Below, piece by piece: positions 34,303 through 43,763 of a DNA stretch of 64,000 nucleotides. Location: NCBI GenBank assembly GCA_965207335.1, contig OZ242267.1:558001-622000 (forward strand), given 5' to 3'. Below the pieces are notes generated by a model. It had not been told where the DNA came from. It saw only the letters and a program-made list of their open reading frames with translations, and ran no database searches. Position 1 is the first letter of the stretch, and the number at the start of each line of letters is the position of its first letter. Made by a program: the position numbers and the translations under genes. The stretch comes from G965207335 sp965207335 (lineage in GTDB: Bacteria > Pseudomonadota > Gammaproteobacteria > PS1 > Pseudothioglobaceae).

Positions 34303-34713
34303 ATGTTTAAAATATTCTTATTTTTAATACTTCTGTGTGCTATTGTATTTGTATTTTTTACTTGGAAAAATAAACCTATTGAATTATCTGTTAATAAAAA
34401 CGAGAATTATTATAACAATATATTTTGTGATTCTTTAGGCGGAAAAAGAGAAACAAAACATTATTATAAATACAATACTAAACAATCTTTTGTAAAAATA
34501 GATTGTGAAACAGATAGTTATGTTTATGAGGGCGGATTAGACAAAAGAAGTAGCTTAGATAGTGTTCAACAAGCCGTATTTTTCTCAGTTCTTACAAATA
34601 AAAAACCAGCCATAGTCGTATTTGATACTGACAATATCTATGGAAAATACGAATATAGAATTAAAGCAGTTGCAGAGAGGTTGGGAGTTAAATTTATACG
34701 AGTTAAACAATGA
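34303..34713 (+). CDS. Membrane-anchored protein with restriction-endonuclease-like domain (tentative)
   Basis: 136 aa from the ATG at 34303. One N-terminal membrane helix (residues about 3-21), then a domain with FCDSLGGKRETKHYY, IDCETDSYVYEGGLDKRSSL and SVQQAVFFSVLTNKKPAIVV, ending GVKFIRVK. The layout (D-x-E-T, later E-x-G, then QQAVFF..LT.KKP) recalls PD-(D/E)XK-like proteins with an xxVYE segment, but the catalytic Lys is not clear. It begins the run of small unknown genes. Confidence 0.5.
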   Translation: MFKIFLFLILLCAIVFVFFTWKNKPIELSVNKNENYYNNIFCDSLGGKRETKHYYKYNTKQSFVKIDCETDSYVYEGGLDKRSSLDSVQQAVFFSVLTNKKPAIVVFDTDNIYGKYEYRIKAVAERLGVKFIRVKQ

Positions 34714-34744
34714 GCCTTATAAAGAATTAAAGTTCTATAATTAT

Positions 34745-35089
34745 ATGTCAAAACAAAAAACAGATTTGGATAAAATTGAAGATAATGTAACAGATATGTT
34801 TGATAGTATTGAGCATTGCTTTGATGCCTTATCTGCTGACAAGAAAAGAGCTAGTGGATTTTTAAAAGGCTTATTTGGCTTTGGAGTTCACTGTACTAAA
34901 CTTACCTATAATCTTGTATTTTCTGCAATAAAATACACTCCAAAAGCAGTTACCACTATAGCAAAAGTTAAAAGAGATGTGTCAGATGAAATAGTAGGTG
35001 CGTATAACGAAATTCAAAAAGAAAAATTAGAGGATAATTTCAATAGGAAAATTAAAGAATTGAAGAAAAAGAATGGCAAAAAAATTTAG
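34745..35089 (+). CDS. Unknown small protein in accessory cluster
   Basis: 114 aa from the ATG at 34745, 31 nt after the previous gene. Mostly helical: an acidic start, a Gly/Phe-rich middle (GFLKGLFGFGVHCTKLTYNL) that may associate with membranes, and a very basic C-terminus (KIKELKKKNGKKI). Overlaps the next gene by 17 nt. No family recognised. Confidence 0.55.
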   Translation: MSKQKTDLDKIEDNVTDMFDSIEHCFDALSADKKRASGFLKGLFGFGVHCTKLTYNLVFSAIKYTPKAVTTIAKVKRDVSDEIVGAYNEIQKEKLEDNFNRKIKELKKKNGKKI

Positions 35090-35288
35090 TACCGAAATAA
35101 ATGAGACAGCAAGAAATGTTGCAATTCAAAAACTAGAAGACCAAGGAATTGATTATAGAGATTTGTGTGATGTTGATTTTAATGATTTTGTCAATATAAG
35201 AAAAGAAATATTAAGAAAAGATATTAAAAAAGTTGGAGCTGTAACAGCAATTTCATTGGCACTATCTTTGATTACAGGGGGAATATAA
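35073..35288 (+). CDS. Unknown small protein with C-terminal hydrophobic helix (a)
   Basis: 71 aa. A charged helix with QKLEDQGIDYRDLCDVDFND, then VGAVTAISLALSLITGGI at the C-terminus, which could be a tail anchor. The layout is shared with the next gene product. One nt separates the two genes. No family recognised. Confidence 0.5.
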   Translation: MAKKFSTEINETARNVAIQKLEDQGIDYRDLCDVDFNDFVNIRKEILRKDIKKVGAVTAISLALSLITGGI

Positions 35289-35289
35289 A

Positions 35290-35523
35290 ATGATACTTAA
35301 AGATAACTTAAATAACGCTAAAAAAAGTTTAGACAAAATTCTCAAAGAAAAGGCTTTTAATGAAGTTGAAGAATATTTAAAGGAAAATGGTATAGACATA
35401 GAAAACATTAATGAGGAAGACTTAGAGGCTCTTGTTGAACAAAAATTCAAGGATAAGAAAAATATTATGAATGGTGTTGCTATAGGCGGTGCATTTACGC
35501 TCTTACTGGATGCAATTATTTAA
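35290..35523 (+). CDS. Unknown small protein with C-terminal hydrophobic helix (b)
   Basis: 77 aa. The same plan as the preceding protein: charged helices with EYLKENGIDIENINEEDLEA, then GVAIGGAFTLLLDAII at the end. The two may be diverged duplicates (both have GID, an acidic run, then a Gly/Ala hydrophobic tail). 6 nt to the next gene. Confidence 0.5.
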   Translation: MILKDNLNNAKKSLDKILKEKAFNEVEEYLKENGIDIENINEEDLEALVEQKFKDKKNIMNGVAIGGAFTLLLDAII

Positions 35524-35529
35524 AAAATA

Positions 35530-35877
35530 ATGTTTAAATTATTAAAAATAGCATTTTTTGTAGGTATCTTTAAGAAAGCGAAACTCAATATTTTATTAAT
35601 AGTATTAAGCCTTTTTTTGATGATTGTTTTAGATGCTATTAGTGATGATATATTAAAACTTTCTAGTGAAAGTTCACCGATTATTTTATTCCTTAAATGG
35701 AGTATTAACATAATATTAATGTTCGTAATATTTTTCAATATAAGGAAAATAATTAAGATTGATTATATTATTACAAATAAGAAAAAGTACAAAAATAAGA
35801 TAACAAGAGATAAAATTCTAGGAAAGACCGTCTTAACAAGTCAGAGAGATATAATTACTAAAAAATATTCTAAATAA
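35530..35877 (+). CDS. Unknown two-helix membrane protein
   Basis: 115 aa. Two membrane segments (about residues 20-38 and 52-72) and a basic C-terminal tail (KKKYKNKITRDK). Last gene of the tight run 34.7-35.9 kb. No family recognised. Confidence 0.5.
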   Translation: MFKLLKIAFFVGIFKKAKLNILLIVLSLFLMIVLDAISDDILKLSSESSPIILFLKWSINIILMFVIFFNIRKIIKIDYIITNKKKYKNKITRDKILGKTVLTSQRDIITKKYSK

Positions 35878-35989
35878 GATATAAGGTAATTAGGGGTACA
35901 ATACTTAATACTAAATCAAAATACAATGACTACTTGTTATACGATTAGAAGTATAACAAATTGTTTTTAAAATCAATAAGAAAAATGAA

Positions 35990-36334
35990 ATGAAGATTAA
36001 TTATAAAAAAAGTGTTGAATTAGCATTGTGTCTTGGATACAATAAAGTTTTAGATGACAATGCATTTAAAGGATGTTATTTTATTAAAGATAATAAAAAG
36101 TGGATACATGATATTGTTGCACTCATGCAATATTTAGACATAAAATTGTATGAACATTTAGAAGAACTTGGGTATGATTTAAAGAACTATCATAGCTATA
36201 AAGACCATACAAATGAAATGGCAACCCAAGAAATGAAAGAAATATATAGTGGTATAACTCACGAAGATGGGCAACCAACATATATGAGTGATGGAATATG
36301 GTTATATCCTGATGGAACTATGAAAGAAAGATAA
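35990..36334 (+). CDS. Unknown soluble protein
   Basis: 114 aa, soluble and acidic. Contains KKWIHDIVALMQYLDIKLYE, ELGYDLKNYHSYKDHTNEMA and EDGQPTYMSDGIWLYPDGT. A 112-nt gap from the preceding gene suggests separate transcription. No family recognised; the regular codon use in a clean frame supports a real gene. Confidence 0.5.
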   Translation: MKINYKKSVELALCLGYNKVLDDNAFKGCYFIKDNKKWIHDIVALMQYLDIKLYEHLEELGYDLKNYHSYKDHTNEMATQEMKEIYSGITHEDGQPTYMSDGIWLYPDGTMKER

Positions 36335-36415
36335 GAGAATGCAACTTAATTATTTAATAAAAACCCCTTAACAAACCATCCCCACCATACTGCTAAATGT
36401 GCCATTTGAAATAAA

Positions 36416-38323
36416 TTAATGCCTAACTATTACTCTTTGTCTTCTGGCTAATAAAGCAATAAAGCCCCCTATTGCTATTAAAATACCTCCTAACCATATA
36501 AGCCTTATAAATGGTTTGTAATACACTCTAACACTCCAACTACCATTGCCTAAATTTTCACCTAATGACACATAAATATCGTCAAAAACATTGGTTTGTA
36601 TTGACGCCTCTGTCATTGGCATTCCTGTTGAATATTGGCGTTTTTCAGGCTCTAATATATATAATAATTTATCATTTTTAAAAACCTCTAGTCTGCCTTT
36701 ATTACCGCTATAATTAGCACCTTGAAAATCCTTAACTCCTTTAAAAACTAAATTATAACTTGCTAAGGACATTGTCTCGTTTATATTTAGTTTGACATCT
36801 TTTTCAATACCAAATTGAGTAGTAATAGTAGCTCCTAAGGCAAAAACAGCAATACCAATGTGTGCTACTATCATGCCTATAAATGACTTGTTAATATTAT
36901 TACTGGTTTTAATCCTTTGTATTAATAATAATAAGCTATGCATTACTACCCAAGTAAATAATAAAACTGCTAATAAAACTGCTATATTGTGCTGATAAAT
37001 TATAAATAAAATCACGAAAATAACTGCAAATGCTAACCAAACAAATTTTAGTCTATAAAAAACATTGATTGCTAAATCATCCTTCCATCTTAAAAATGGT
37101 GTTACTGCTAATAATATTACCACAGGAAACATTATAGGTACAAATACTGCCATAAAATATGGTGCTCCTACTGATATTTTTCCTAAATTAAATGCATCCA
37201 AGAATAAGGGATATAAAGTACCAAGCAATACACTGAACATTGCCACTACTAATAAAATATTATTCATTAATAGCCCTGTTTCTCGTGACACTAAACTAAA
37301 ACTATTATTGCTTGTCATAACACTAGAACGATAAGCATATAAAGCAAATGAACCACCTATTACTATTACTAAAAATATTAAAATAAATACTCCTCTTGCA
37401 GGGTCAGATGCAAAAGAATGAACCGATGTAAGCACTCCAGAACGCACTAAAAAAGTGCCTAACAAACTTAGAGAAAAACCGCCAATAGCCAATAAAACAC
37501 TCCAATGCTTAAATGCTGCTCGTTTTTCTGCTACGCTAAGAGAATGCACTAACGCTACTGCTACTAACCACGGCATAAAAGATGCATTTTCTACTGGGTC
37601 CCAAAACCACCATCCACCCCAACCTAGCTCGTAATAAGCCCACCAACTACCTAAAACTATACCCATTGTCAAAAATACCATAGCCGCCAAAGTCCAAGGA
37701 CGAGACCAACTAATCCAAGTAGAATCAAGTTTACCCTCTATTAGTGCTGATATGACAAAAGCAAAAGGCACAGCCATACCAACATAGCCCATATATAACA
37801 TAGGTGGATGAACTGCTAAGCCAAAATCTTGTAATAATGGGTTTAATTCTCTACCATTTATTGGAATAGGAAAAATTCTTTCAAATGGATTGGAGGTAAA
37901 TAATAAAAACGCTAAAAAACCAATACTAATAAAACCAAGTACCACTAAAATACGCATTAGCATTTTATCAGGCAAACTTTTAGACATTAAACTAACAGCC
38001 AAACTCCAAGAAGATAAAATTAAAGACCATAATAATAAAGAGCCTTCGTGTGCACCCCAAAGTGCCGATATTTTATAAATAGTTGGTAATAAAATATTGG
38101 AGTTGTTTGCTACATATAAAATAGAAAAGTCATCGCTTAAAAAGCCATAACTAAGTACTAAAAAAGATATTAAAACTAATAAGAATTGCCCTATTGTTAA
38201 TGGTTTTGCTAATAAATATAAACTACTATTATTACCCAACAAGCCTATGCTTGGTAGTATAACTTGCATAACAGCAAAAACTAAGGCTAGTATTAACATA
38301 AAATGCCCTAATTCAATAATCAT
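36416..38323 (-). CDS. ccmF: Cytochrome c maturation heme lyase CcmF
   Basis: Core of system I cytochrome c maturation, attaching heme to apocytochromes in the periplasm. The WWD signature GWGGWWFWDPVENASFMPW lies near residue 232, with about 15 membrane helices and conserved His residues. 635 aa, normal. The usual neighbours ccmE, ccmG and ccmH are not adjacent. It would serve the cytochrome c domain of CoxB and the cytochrome at 62.7 kb. Confidence 0.96.
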   Translation of the reverse strand: MIIELGHFMLILALVFAVMQVILPSIGLLGNNSSLYLLAKPLTIGQFLLVLISFLVLSYGFLSDDFSILYVANNSNILLPTIYKISALWGAHEGSLLLWSLILSSWSLAVSLMSKSLPDKMLMRILVVLGFISIGFLAFLLFTSNPFERIFPIPINGRELNPLLQDFGLAVHPPMLYMGYVGMAVPFAFVISALIEGKLDSTWISWSRPWTLAAMVFLTMGIVLGSWWAYYELGWGGWWFWDPVENASFMPWLVAVALVHSLSVAEKRAAFKHWSVLLAIGGFSLSLLGTFLVRSGVLTSVHSFASDPARGVFILIFLVIVIGGSFALYAYRSSVMTSNNSFSLVSRETGLLMNNILLVVAMFSVLLGTLYPLFLDAFNLGKISVGAPYFMAVFVPIMFPVVILLAVTPFLRWKDDLAINVFYRLKFVWLAFAVIFVILFIIYQHNIAVLLAVLLFTWVVMHSLLLLIQRIKTSNNINKSFIGMIVAHIGIAVFALGATITTQFGIEKDVKLNINETMSLASYNLVFKGVKDFQGANYSGNKGRLEVFKNDKLLYILEPEKRQYSTGMPMTEASIQTNVFDDIYVSLGENLGNGSWSVRVYYKPFIRLIWLGGILIAIGGFIALLARRQRVIVRH

Positions 38324-38349
38324 ATTTGTTTTAAGTTGTGTGGTTTTTG

Positions 38350-41300
38350 CTAATTAGTATTAGTTTTTTTAGTAGTTCTACGCCAAATAGCAATGCCAGA
38401 TATAATTAGTAATAAGTATAGTATTGGGTCAAACTTAGTATTATTTAAACTAATTGAACAGCCACCACCGCCACTGCTAGTATTACTATCAGTATTAGTA
38501 CTATTAGCAGGTGTTGAAACAGCAACTGGGTCATCAATACTACCATCTTCTAATCCGTCTGCATCATTAGGTCCGCCATCTTTAATAGTTAATCTTAAAC
38601 AATTTACACCTGTTATCAATCCATTTTGCCAAACAATATCTGTGTCATTACAACTAAGTTTTGATGCTGATTCAATTTTATTGTCATTATTTACTACAAA
38701 ATCAGTCCAACCATTATTTTGTGAGTATTTTCTAAGCACAGCATTTGCAGGTAATGGTGATGATAATCCTATAATAATACTAATACTACTGCCATTTACT
38801 AGCAAATCTTCAACAGTATAATCATAAATATCTTGCGGGGCATGGGTAGTATCATCTCTATATGCACTACCGTGGTGTTGTCTTATATCTGTTTCTGTTA
38901 TTTGTCCAGAATTACTACCTATACTTGAGCCTATTTCACCTAGACTAATTCTAGTATTTGATGGACTTGACAAGAATGTCATACTACTAGCTATTATTTG
39001 ATAATCTTCGTGTGGTTCTTCATTCATATCAGCAATACCATTACCGTCTTCGTCATTATTCATATTTCTATCTGATAATATTACTCTTATCCTTGCAATT
39101 CTAGTAGTAGTAAGTGTGCCATCAGATACGCTTAGTAGTGCAGTATATCGTCCTCTTGAAAGTCCAGATGGGTTAAATATAAATGTATTTGACGAGCCAT
39201 CGCTATTAATGTTTGTTAAATTACTGCTTGACCAAGTATAAGTTAAATCATCGCCATTAGCATCATAAGTATTTGACTTAATAGTAACATTGCCATTTTG
39301 ACTTATTAAACGCCCTCTAACACCGCTTTGAGTAATTTCAAACCTTCTAATAATAGGTGCTACATTAGTAGATATTATTGCAATATTATGCTCATAGAAC
39401 ATGCCTTTTATAGCATTTGTAGGTGTACCCATTACAATGGTTATTATATTATTATTTGTATTAGATATGCCAGAGATATTAAGAGTTGTAGAGCCTACTA
39501 TACCATAAGGAATAGTTATGCTATTAGCTAAGGTATAACTAACAGATTCTGCCCCTGTAACACTAATTGGTATTGTTACTGGATACTCTGCTGCAAAACC
39601 ATTTAATGCAATATAAACTGTTGCACTTTGTCCAACACTTACTTGTTGTTGTCTGTTTCTACTATAATTAGCTTGTGGTACTACACTAACAATTTGAGTT
39701 TTAGTAGCAACATTATTATCGCTATCTATTACGCTCCAAATCAATGTATAACTACCAGAAAATAAAATTAAATAACTGTCATTAAATCCTCTTCTAATAA
39801 ATGCTGTTTGTCCATTAACAGATGCAATATTATATAAATCAAGTGCTATCTCGCCATCTTTAGCATCAATTGCTGATACCCCAAAATCAACAAATCTAAA
39901 AAAGCTAATTATGCCATCTGAACCTAGTGTTAAACTAGGATAATTGAAGAAAATAACTGCTGCTGTACTATTAATGCTATTTTGGTATTCTTGCAAATTA
40001 GTAATACTACTACCACTTCGTACTATATTTGCATCACTAGCATCAAGTGGGTTTAAGTAGTCATAGCTGTCTTCCCAAAAATCAGGCATACCGTCATTAT
40101 CATCATCGCTATCTGTTGTGTTTGCTATACCATCATTATCAGTATCTAAATAAGAATAAAATATTCCACTTACACCGCCTACTGTTAAAATAGATTGCAT
40201 TTGCTCTGCATTTGCACTATGACTATGTCGTACTTCAATAATACTCTGATTGGTGATACCGCCTGCTATACTTGTAAATGAAGCATTATTAACACTGTAT
40301 TCGCCGTCTATAATGCTAATTGTGCTAGTAGTGTTAATACCTGAGATAATAATTCTAGCAGAAGTTGCCACAACAGAACTAGTAGCCACTACTAAAACTG
40401 GATTAAAAGAAAATGCATTTGGCGTAGTATCAACTGCTGTTGTTACTTGTGCTAAAAATACACCATAGCAACCACTAGTAATATTTTCGTATTTACCTAC
40501 TAGTTTATTATTATAAATAGCTCCGCTAAACACGGTATTATTATCACTTAAAGTTCCGCTTACTGCATTAATGTTTAGATTACCACTTATATTAAGTGTA
40601 TTAGCACTGTTAGCAGTACTAACAGTACCAGTAATTACTGATCCATTAATAGTTGCATCAATATCATAATATGTCGTTCTACATGCATCAGTTGGCTGAT
40701 TATAACTTGGCTGACTATTACCTCTCCAATTACCATCATAATTACCAGTAATTATGCTAGTTGCATCTATGATTTCGCTTGTAGTTCTAGTTGAGGTGTA
40801 AATAGATATAATGTCATTAACTATGCCATTGTTGATATAATCTTCGTCTATGACTGCTATAAAACCAATTCCCTTAGCATAATATTGTTTATAAACATCT
40901 ACCGATTCATTGCCATGTTCAACACTTCTATCACTACAAGTTATTTCTAAAACATCATTGTAATTTTGGTAATTAGAAAGTTGTTCGCTAATTACACAAT
41001 ATTGCGTTTCTAATGTAGTTTGTCTAAAATAAACAACATCTAGCAAACTAGCATAACGGTTAATTATTTCAGGCTCTTTAATATATCCTCTACCACTTGA
41101 ATCACGACTAAAAGAATATTTATTAATAGTATGTGTGTCTAGCGTATAGTTAATAACATCTAAAGAATCATCAAATACATGCATTTCAACAGCACTATTA
41201 CCATCAAAACTACTAATAATACTATATGTATTAGAGCTATTATTACCATTATAATTATTAGAGATTATTAAATCAGTCTTTATTACTGTGTTATTAGAGT

Positions 41301-43689
41301 TTTGACTAACTAAATAATCCCAGATATTATATTCTGTGCCGTTTATAAAGTTAGCTTGACAATTTTTATCACTGTTGATAATAACTCTATACGGGTTATC
41401 ATTACCTGTACAATCACCACTCCAATTATTAAACACAGAGCCACTACTAGCATCAACTATTAATGATATTTGACTATTAGCATCTATTGCACTACTACAA
41501 TTATCGTTATTATTATCGCATTCAATATCTGCTGGACTTGATAGTACAGTGCCACTAGCTGATGGAGTAATTGTTAGTGTAAAAGTATCGCTAGCAGGCG
41601 TTTGAGTTGTATTAGTTATAAATTTGTTGCGTAAATTGTAATTACCTGTTCTATTATTAGAATAATGTCGTACACGAATATAATAAGTATTTGTGCCAAC
41701 ATTTTCTTCAATACTAAAATTATAAAAAGAACCGCTATCATCGTCATAATCAATAATATTATTAGCACTATCTATTAAGTAACCGTAACTATCCATATTA
41801 CCAGTAGTATAAACCCTTAAACTACCAGCACTTGGAATTATAATACGAAAATAATCTTCATCGCCACGGCTATCAATTCTACCGCTTATACTGGTGTTTA
41901 AAGTAATAGTTGTAGCAGTGCTGATACTATTACCATAATCATCATTACCAGAAGTTCCATTTTCTACAAAATTAGCAAATAATTGATAATTACCACTGCC
42001 ATAACTATCATAATGTCTCACACGAATATAATAAGTCCCTGCAATAATATTACGAGTTATACTAAAATTATATGCATTTCCCCTATCATCATTACTAGAA
42101 AGAGTATTACCTAAATTATTTAACAAATAACCATAAGTATCTATATTTCCTTCGCTATAAACAGTTAAGCGACCGTTACTAGGTACTATAATACGAAAAT
42201 AATCATTATCGCCATAAGTATCAATACTAGCTGTAATACCAGAGCTATTATTTAAGCTAATAGTTGTAGCATTAATTATACTATCGCCATAATCATCATT
42301 AATTTCTAATGTTTTTGTGCTAATAGTAGCAGATAAAGCTGAGCAACTATTGGTGTTAAAATTAGCACAGGCTTGTAATTGATAAAAATATGTAGTATCG
42401 CTAGTTAAATTAATGTCTTCATAATTAGTATCAGCACTAAAATAAACTTGGGTATTATCACGATAAAGGCGGTAATAATTAGCATTGCTAATAGCTTGCC
42501 ACGAAAGATTAATTTGTCTGCTACTTATAACAACAGCATTAAGTGTTGTTGGTGTTGCTGGTATTATAGTTATGGTAGTAGTAGAATTTGGCATATAAAC
42601 ATACGGTGAATTTTCAGCAAAATACTCATGGTTTTCAGCATTTCTAATAGCATTTTCTGGGTCATTATCTGCTAAATTTGTAGCATTTGTATCGCCGTAA
42701 CCCAAATCATCGGTGCCAGCAACTACTATAAAATGTGATAATTCGTGTATTAGAGTTCCAGATTGTGAATCTCTACCAGTTCTTGCTAGTGATGAGAAAA
42801 AAATAGGACAAAGATTAATATTATAGTGCCTATCAGAATACACATAAGCTATTACAGAACTACTATCAATACCGCTAGCATTACAACTACAATCAAAATT
42901 AATAGTTTCTGAAGCAATACTGTTATAAATATTATTAAAGTTGTTATTAATTGTGCTATATCTAGTAATATCATAAGCACCAAACCATCTTTTATACCTT
43001 GTACTTGTGTTTTGTACAAGTTGGCTTAGGTCTGCATTGTTAAGGTCATTCTTAGCAATAAGAGCTATTAACTCTGCCTCGTCAAGGGCGCTACTAGCAG
43101 TACTTTCTTCGCTTGCAGAGCAAGAGTTGTAATTAGGGGTTTGTTTGAAAAGTCCTATTGGGTTTTTTTTTATCCTATCTTCTGATAGGATAAAATTAAA
43201 TACTGATTGTTTAAACTTAAAATTATTTGTGGAACTACTTGTTTTTTGTTGTGTTTGTTTATTGCTAGTAGCACTATCAATTTGATATTTTAATAAGTAG
43301 TCTTTATAGCTAATATCATAATCACCAGTATTATTAAATTCGTAGCCTTCTTCTAAATTAATAGTTCCGCTAATTTTGGCATTAGGTGTTAGAGTTATGT
43401 AATCCGATTCTTTAGGTGGTAGGCGTTTAACTAGTATTCCCTTATATGGTAAACGATATTTACCATTGTAAATATCAAACATATCAGCATTAAAACCAGT
43501 CTCAAGTGGAGTATGCCATTTTAAAACCTTTATGGTACTAGAAGAATCATTGTGCAACTCAAACTTAATCAATAAATCATCTGTAGCCGTGTAATTTGTA
43601 TTAGAGCTAGACAGGCTAATAATTAAATTATTAGCTTGTAACCCAAAACTAACAATCAAAGCTGATAAACACAATAATATTTTTTTCAA
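38350..43689 (-). CDS. Large cell-surface metalloprotease-like protein with GGGGC C-terminal sorting signal
   Basis: 1779 aa. Signal peptide (LLCLSALIVSFGLQA|N); zinc-protease core with HELSH at 315-319 followed by VVAGTDDLGYGD and NAENHEYFAEN, as in the M35 peptidyl-Lys metalloendopeptidase group; a fibronectin type III-like unit (about 376-460); two pre-peptidase C-terminal-like repeats with YYIRVRHY (about 465-690); an InlB B-repeat-like unit (about 696-786); calcium-type DTDNDG repeats (about 1180-1235); a PKD-like domain (about 1430-1530). The end is GGGGC at 1740-1744, a hydrophobic helix and RR/KK, a sorting signal of JDVT/MYXO-CTERM type. Very rich in Asn, Ser, Thr. A likely T2SS cargo. 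Confidence 0.8.
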   Translation of the reverse strand: MKKILLCLSALIVSFGLQANNLIISLSSSNTNYTATDDLLIKFELHNDSSSTIKVLKWHTPLETGFNADMFDIYNGKYRLPYKGILVKRLPPKESDYITLTPNAKISGTINLEEGYEFNNTGDYDISYKDYLLKYQIDSATSNKQTQQKTSSSTNNFKFKQSVFNFILSEDRIKKNPIGLFKQTPNYNSCSASEESTASSALDEAELIALIAKNDLNNADLSQLVQNTSTRYKRWFGAYDITRYSTINNNFNNIYNSIASETINFDCSCNASGIDSSSVIAYVYSDRHYNINLCPIFFSSLARTGRDSQSGTLIHELSHFIVVAGTDDLGYGDTNATNLADNDPENAIRNAENHEYFAENSPYVYMPNSTTTITIIPATPTTLNAVVISSRQINLSWQAISNANYYRLYRDNTQVYFSADTNYEDINLTSDTTYFYQLQACANFNTNSCSALSATISTKTLEINDDYGDSIINATTISLNNSSGITASIDTYGDNDYFRIIVPSNGRLTVYSEGNIDTYGYLLNNLGNTLSSNDDRGNAYNFSITRNIIAGTYYIRVRHYDSYGSGNYQLFANFVENGTSGNDDYGNSISTATTITLNTSISGRIDSRGDEDYFRIIIPSAGSLRVYTTGNMDSYGYLIDSANNIIDYDDDSGSFYNFSIEENVGTNTYYIRVRHYSNNRTGNYNLRNKFITNTTQTPASDTFTLTITPSASGTVLSSPADIECDNNNDNCSSAIDANSQISLIVDASSGSVFNNWSGDCTGNDNPYRVIINSDKNCQANFINGTEYNIWDYLVSQNSNNTVIKTDLIISNNYNGNNSSNTYSIISSFDGNSAVEMHVFDDSLDVINYTLDTHTINKYSFSRDSSGRGYIKEPEIINRYASLLDVVYFRQTTLETQYCVISEQLSNYQNYNDVLEITCSDRSVEHGNESVDVYKQYYAKGIGFIAVIDEDYINNGIVNDIISIYTSTRTTSEIIDATSIITGNYDGNWRGNSQPSYNQPTDACRTTYYDIDATINGSVITGTVSTANSANTLNISGNLNINAVSGTLSDNNTVFSGAIYNNKLVGKYENITSGCYGVFLAQVTTAVDTTPNAFSFNPVLVVATSSVVATSARIIISGINTTSTISIIDGEYSVNNASFTSIAGGITNQSIIEVRHSHSANAEQMQSILTVGGVSGIFYSYLDTDNDGIANTTDSDDDNDGMPDFWEDSYDYLNPLDASDANIVRSGSSITNLQEYQNSINSTAAVIFFNYPSLTLGSDGIISFFRFVDFGVSAIDAKDGEIALDLYNIASVNGQTAFIRRGFNDSYLILFSGSYTLIWSVIDSDNNVATKTQIVSVVPQANYSRNRQQQVSVGQSATVYIALNGFAAEYPVTIPISVTGAESVSYTLANSITIPYGIVGSTTLNISGISNTNNNIITIVMGTPTNAIKGMFYEHNIAIISTNVAPIIRRFEITQSGVRGRLISQNGNVTIKSNTYDANGDDLTYTWSSSNLTNINSDGSSNTFIFNPSGLSRGRYTALLSVSDGTLTTTRIARIRVILSDRNMNNDEDGNGIADMNEEPHEDYQIIASSMTFLSSPSNTRISLGEIGSSIGSNSGQITETDIRQHHGSAYRDDTTHAPQDIYDYTVEDLLVNGSSISIIIGLSSPLPANAVLRKYSQNNGWTDFVVNNDNKIESASKLSCNDTDIVWQNGLITGVNCLRLTIKDGGPNDADGLEDGSIDDPVAVSTPANSTNTDSNTSSGGGGCSISLNNTKFDPILYLLLIISGIAIWRRTTKKTNTN

Positions 43690-43763
43690 ATCAAGTCCAT
43701 TTTCTAACAGCAGTCAATTAATCATTTTAACTGCTTTAATACCACTATGCAAGAATTATTTAG

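Noticed and set aside
38393..38821. 142-aa plus-strand frame (and others at 39328 and 40250) inside the giant surface protein gene
   Set aside because: Antisense to a long clear frame with signal peptide and domains; no motif or start signal of their own.
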